Positions 7,068 to 9,950 of a stretch of DNA of 9,950 nucleotides are shown here, one piece after another. This stretch comes from Thioalkalivibrio sp. (lineage in GTDB: Bacteria > Pseudomonadota > Gammaproteobacteria > Ectothiorhodospirales > Ectothiorhodospiraceae), in assembly GCA_003550945.1 (NCBI GenBank), contig PULL01000294.1, positions 1 to 9,950 of the forward strand, read 5' to 3'. The translations under genes and the position numbers were made by a program. The notes under the pieces are model-generated. The model made no database searches and was not told where the DNA came from. It saw only the letters and a program-made list of their open reading frames with translations. Each line of letters opens with the position of its first letter. Positions within the stretch are counted from its first letter, which is position 1.

Positions 7068-7068
7068 C

Positions 7069-9950
7069 ATGGCGACGATCCGGATCCGCGGCGCACGCAC
7101 GCACAACCTGAAGAACGTGGACCTCGACCTGCCACGGGAACGCCTGATTGTCGTCACCGGGGTCTCCGGCTCCGGGAAGTCCTCGCTCGCGTTCGATACG
7201 CTGTTCGCCGAGGGCCAGCGCCGCTACGTGGAAAGCCTGTCCACCTACGCGCGCCAGTTCCTGTCGATGATGGAAAAGCCCGACGTCGACCTGATCGAGG
7301 GTCTCTCGCCGGCGATCTCCATCGAGCAGAAGAGCACCTCCCACAACCCGCGCTCGACCGTCGGCACGATCACCGAGATTTACGACTACCTGCGGCTGCT
7401 GTACGCCCGCGCCGGGGAACCACGCTGCCCCGAACACGACGAAACGCTGGCCGCCCAGACCATCTCCCAGATGGTCGACCAGGTGCTCGCGCTGCCGGAG
7501 GGCGACCGGCTGATGCTGCTCGCCCCGATCGTGCGGGGGCGCAAGGGCGAGCACAGCCGTCAGCTCGAGACGATGCGCGCGCAGGGATTCCTGCGCGCAC
7601 GGATCAATGGCGAGGTCTTCGATCTCGACGCGCTGCCGCCAATCGACCCCAAGAAAAAGCACGACATCGAGATCGTGATCGACCGTTTCAAGGTGCGCGA
7701 CGACCTCCGGCAGCGGCTGGCCGAATCCTTCGAGACCGCAACCGCGCTCGCCGACGGGCTGGCCCTGGTCGCGTGGATGGATGAACCGGAAAAGGCCCCG
7801 CTGGTGTTTTCGGCCCGCTTCGCCTGCCCGGTCTGCGGATACGCGATCCGGGAGCTCGAACCCCGACTGTTCTCCTTCAACAACCCTGCCGGGGCCTGCC
7901 CGGCCTGCGACGGGCTTGGAGTGCGGCAGTTCTTCGACCCCGAGCGCGTGGTCGCAGTCCCCGAACTGAGCGTCGCGGGTGGTGCGGTGCGCGGCTGGGA
8001 CCGCCGCAACGCCTGGTATTTCAGCATGATGCTGAGCCTGGCCGAACACTACGAATTCAACGTCGAGACCCCGTGGCAGGATCTGCCCCCATCGGTCAGG
8101 GCCGTGATCCTGCACGGTTCGGGCGTCGAGAAGATCCGTTTCTCCTACCCCGGCGCCGATGGCCGCCTGCGCACCGAGACGCGGCGCTTCGAAGGTGTGA
8201 TCCCCAATCTGGAACGCCGCTATCGCGAGACCGATTCGCCCGCGGTGCGCGAGGAACTGGGCCGCTACCTGGCCAGCCACGCCTGCCCCGAGTGCGACGG
8301 CACCCGGCTGAATGCCGGAGCGCGCCACGTGTTCATCAGCGGCCAGAACCTGCCGGCGATCACGCGCATGAGCGTCGCCGATGCCCGCGAGTTCTTCCAC
8401 GGTCTGCGCCTGCCGGGACGCTTCGCGCGAATCGCGGAGAAGATCGTGCGGGAGATCGATTCGCGGCTCGGCTTTCTGGTCGACGTCGGCCTGGACTACC
8501 TGACACTCGACCGGCCGGCAGAGACCCTCTCCGGCGGCGAGGCGCAGCGCATCCGCCTCGCCTCCCAGATCGGATCGGCGCTGGTCGGCGTGATGTACAT
8601 CCTCGACGAACCGTCGATCGGCCTGCATCAGCGCGATAACGAGCGCCTGCTCCGGACCCTGGTCAACCTGCGCGACCTCGGCAACACGGTGATTGTCGTC
8701 GAGCACGACGAGGAGGCCATTCGCCGCGCCGATTACGTGGTGGACATCGGCCCTGGCGCCGGCCGGCACGGCGGACGGATCGTGGCCAGCGGCCGACCGG
8801 CAGATATCGAGGAACATCCCGACTCCCTGACCGGAGCCTACCTCACAGGCCGGCAGTCCATTGCGGTGCCCAAGCGGCGCACGCCGCTGGACCCGGACAG
8901 GCAGTTGACCGTCCGCGGCGCCCGCGGCAACAACCTGAAACAGATCGACGCCGCCTTCCCCGTTGGCCTGCTGACCTGCGTAACCGGCGTTTCCGGATCC
9001 GGAAAATCCACGCTGGTGAACGACACCCTGTACCCCGCTGTCGCCAACACCCTCCACCGAAGCGCCCACGATGTGGCGCCCCACGAGCGCATCGACGGGC
9101 TCGATTGGATCGACAAGGTCGTGGACATCGATCAGAGCCCGATCGGGCGCACGCCACGCTCGAACCCCGCGACCTACACCGGCCTGTTCACGCCCATCCG
9201 TGAACTGTTCTCCGCCACCGCCGAGGCGCGTTCACGCGGCTACAAGCCCGGCCGCTTCTCCTTCAACGTTCGCGGCGGCCGCTGCGAGGCCTGCCAGGGC
9301 GACGGCGTGATCAAGGTCGAGATGCACTTCCTGCCGGACGTTTTCGTGCCCTGCGACGTCTGCCGCGGCCAGCGGTACAACCGCGAGACGCTCGAAGTGC
9401 GCTACAAGGGCCGCAACATTCACGAAGTGCTCGAGATGACGGTCGAGGACGCGCTGGAATTCTTCGGCGCGGTTCCAGTGATCCGGCGCAAGCTGGAGAC
9501 GCTGATGGACGTCGGCCTGTCCTACATCCAGCTGGGCCAGAACGCGACCACGCTTTCGGGCGGCGAAGCGCAGCGCATCAAACTCGCGCGCGAACTCTCC
9601 AAGCGGGATACCGGGCGCACCCTGTATATCCTGGACGAACCCACCACCGGATTGCATTTCCACGACGTGGAGCAATTGCTGGCCGTGCTGCACCGGCTGC
9701 GCGACCACGGCAACACGGTGGTGGTGATCGAACACAACCTGGACGTGATCAAGACCGCGGACTGGCTGATCGACATCGGTCCGGAGGGCGGCGAACGCGG
9801 CGGCCGGATCCTGGTGGCCGGCACCCCCGAGACAGTCGCAGCCACGCATAACAGCCACACCGGCCGCTTCTCCTTCAACGTCCGCGGCGGCCGCTGCGAG
9901 GCCTGCCAGGGCGACGGCGTGATCAAGGTCGAGATGCACTTCCTGCCGGA
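7069..9950 (+). CDS. uvrA: UvrA, excinuclease ABC subunit A (partial; aberrant C-terminus at right edge)
   Basis: Damage-sensing ABC ATPase of nucleotide excision repair; it dimerises and loads UvrB on lesions. The frame is open for 960 codons to the window edge. Visible elements are Walker A 1 GVSGSGKS (31-38, K37) and zinc finger 1 (C253, C256, C277, C280). Signature 1 LSGGEAQRIRLASQ is followed by Walker B YILDEPSIGLH, and Walker A 2 GVSGSGKST has K646. Zinc finger 2 (C739, C742, C762, C765) precedes signature 2 LSGGEAQRIKLARE and Walker B YILDEPTTGLH. Everything is canonical up to SHTGRF (residues 929-934), where E. coli UvrA (940 residues) reads SHTARFLKPML and stops. Here the frame instead re-enters the zinc finger 2 segment (SFNVRGGRCEAC) and runs off the edge with no stop. 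The true C-terminus is therefore unknown. Identity as UvrA is certain; the last 30 codons are suspect. Confidence 0.97.
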   Translation, partial: MATIRIRGARTHNLKNVDLDLPRERLIVVTGVSGSGKSSLAFDTLFAEGQRRYVESLSTYARQFLSMMEKPDVDLIEGLSPAISIEQKSTSHNPRSTVGTITEIYDYLRLLYARAGEPRCPEHDETLAAQTISQMVDQVLALPEGDRLMLLAPIVRGRKGEHSRQLETMRAQGFLRARINGEVFDLDALPPIDPKKKHDIEIVIDRFKVRDDLRQRLAESFETATALADGLALVAWMDEPEKAPLVFSARFACPVCGYAIRELEPRLFSFNNPAGACPACDGLGVRQFFDPERVVAVPELSVAGGAVRGWDRRNAWYFSMMLSLAEHYEFNVETPWQDLPPSVRAVILHGSGVEKIRFSYPGADGRLRTETRRFEGVIPNLERRYRETDSPAVREELGRYLASHACPECDGTRLNAGARHVFISGQNLPAITRMSVADAREFFHGLRLPGRFARIAEKIVREIDSRLGFLVDVGLDYLTLDRPAETLSGGEAQRIRLASQIGSALVGVMYILDEPSIGLHQRDNERLLRTLVNLRDLGNTVIVVEHDEEAIRRADYVVDIGPGAGRHGGRIVASGRPADIEEHPDSLTGAYLTGRQSIAVPKRRTPLDPDRQLTVRGARGNNLKQIDAAFPVGLLTCVTGVSGSGKSTLVNDTLYPAVANTLHRSAHDVAPHERIDGLDWIDKVVDIDQSPIGRTPRSNPATYTGLFTPIRELFSATAEARSRGYKPGRFSFNVRGGRCEACQGDGVIKVEMHFLPDVFVPCDVCRGQRYNRETLEVRYKGRNIHEVLEMTVEDALEFFGAVPVIRRKLETLMDVGLSYIQLGQNATTLSGGEAQRIKLARELSKRDTGRTLYILDEPTTGLHFHDVEQLLAVLHRLRDHGNTVVVIEHNLDVIKTADWLIDIGPEGGERGGRILVAGTPETVAATHNSHTGRFSFNVRGGRCEACQGDGVIKVEMHFLP
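9248..9338 (+). repeat. Direct repeat, first copy (native site in UvrA zinc finger 2)
   Basis: This 91-nt stretch encodes the start of the UvrA C-terminal zinc finger (residues 728-757, including C739 and C742) in its normal family context (YKPGRFSFNVRGG). It recurs 612 nt downstream with one difference, T9270 versus C9882. Confidence 0.95.
9860..9950 (+). repeat. Direct repeat, second copy (abnormal position at the uvrA 3' end)
   Basis: 90 of 91 bases match 9248-9338 and the match runs to the last base of the window. The offset of 612 nt equals 204 codons, so the frame is kept. The single mismatch (C9882) is the third base of a valine codon. The junction falls within CCGGCCGCTTC (9860-9870), a string that the normal C-terminal SHTGRF codons and the zinc-finger PGRF codons would share. 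Either a true in-frame tandem duplication or a chimeric assembly or read join. Confidence 0.95.

Noticed and set aside
7054..9084. 676-codon open frame antisense to uvrA
   Set aside because: It is the complement of a canonical UvrA gene in GC-rich DNA; its translation is low-complexity (rich in G, A, V, D, H, Q) with no recognisable domain. Long antisense frames are expected at this base composition.
9232..9939. Minus-strand frame whose protein shows an internal repeat (HLDLDHAVALAGLAAAAA, twice)
   Set aside because: The repeat is only the antisense reading of the uvrA 9248-9338 / 9860-9950 duplication, not a repeat protein.

Overview
The window reads as ordinary chromosome of a GC-rich gammaproteobacterium. 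The gene order lnt-corC-ybeY-ybeZ-miaB, and the ssb / YajR-type transporter / uvrA cluster, are both arrangements known from Gammaproteobacteria. Base composition and protein flavour would fit an Ectothiorhodospiraceae-like lineage, but that is an impression and not a measured placement. The window is densely coded, with no gene-free stretch over 300 bases. No mobile element, CRISPR array, tRNA or rRNA was seen.

Layout. Seven genes run on the minus strand. In transcription order they are the MFS transporter (6835-5447), ssb (5336-4881), miaB (4757-3342), ybeZ/phoH (3361-2387), ybeY (2394-1936), corC/ybeX (about 1734-850) and lnt (837 to beyond the left edge). miaB, ybeZ and ybeY overlap at their ends, and corC and lnt are 12 nt apart, so this is the classic miaB-ybeZYX-lnt operon. 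Its one loose joint is a gap of roughly 200 nt between ybeY and corC that contains a perfect 8-bp dyad. A 123-nt spacer between ssb and miaB holds a conspicuous inverted array of CACGGA units. On the plus strand uvrA starts at 7069, divergent from the transporter across a 233-nt shared regulatory region, and runs off the right edge.

How the genes work together. UvrA (damage recognition in nucleotide excision repair) and SSB (single-strand DNA protection) form a DNA maintenance pair around an inner-membrane transporter. The miaB-ybeZYX-lnt block joins tRNA modification (MiaB), rRNA processing and ribosome quality control (YbeY with its ATPase partner YbeZ), a CBS-domain protein tied to ion and ribosome homeostasis (CorC/YbeX), and lipoprotein maturation (Lnt).

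The main anomaly is at the right edge. The last 91 bases (9860-9950) repeat bases 9248-9338 from inside uvrA with one synonymous difference. They join in frame, about eight codons before UvrA would be expected to end. This is either a real in-frame partial tandem duplication of the C-terminal zinc-finger/ABC segment or, more likely, an assembly or template-switch artefact at a contig end. I did not find a convincing new multi-gene system here.
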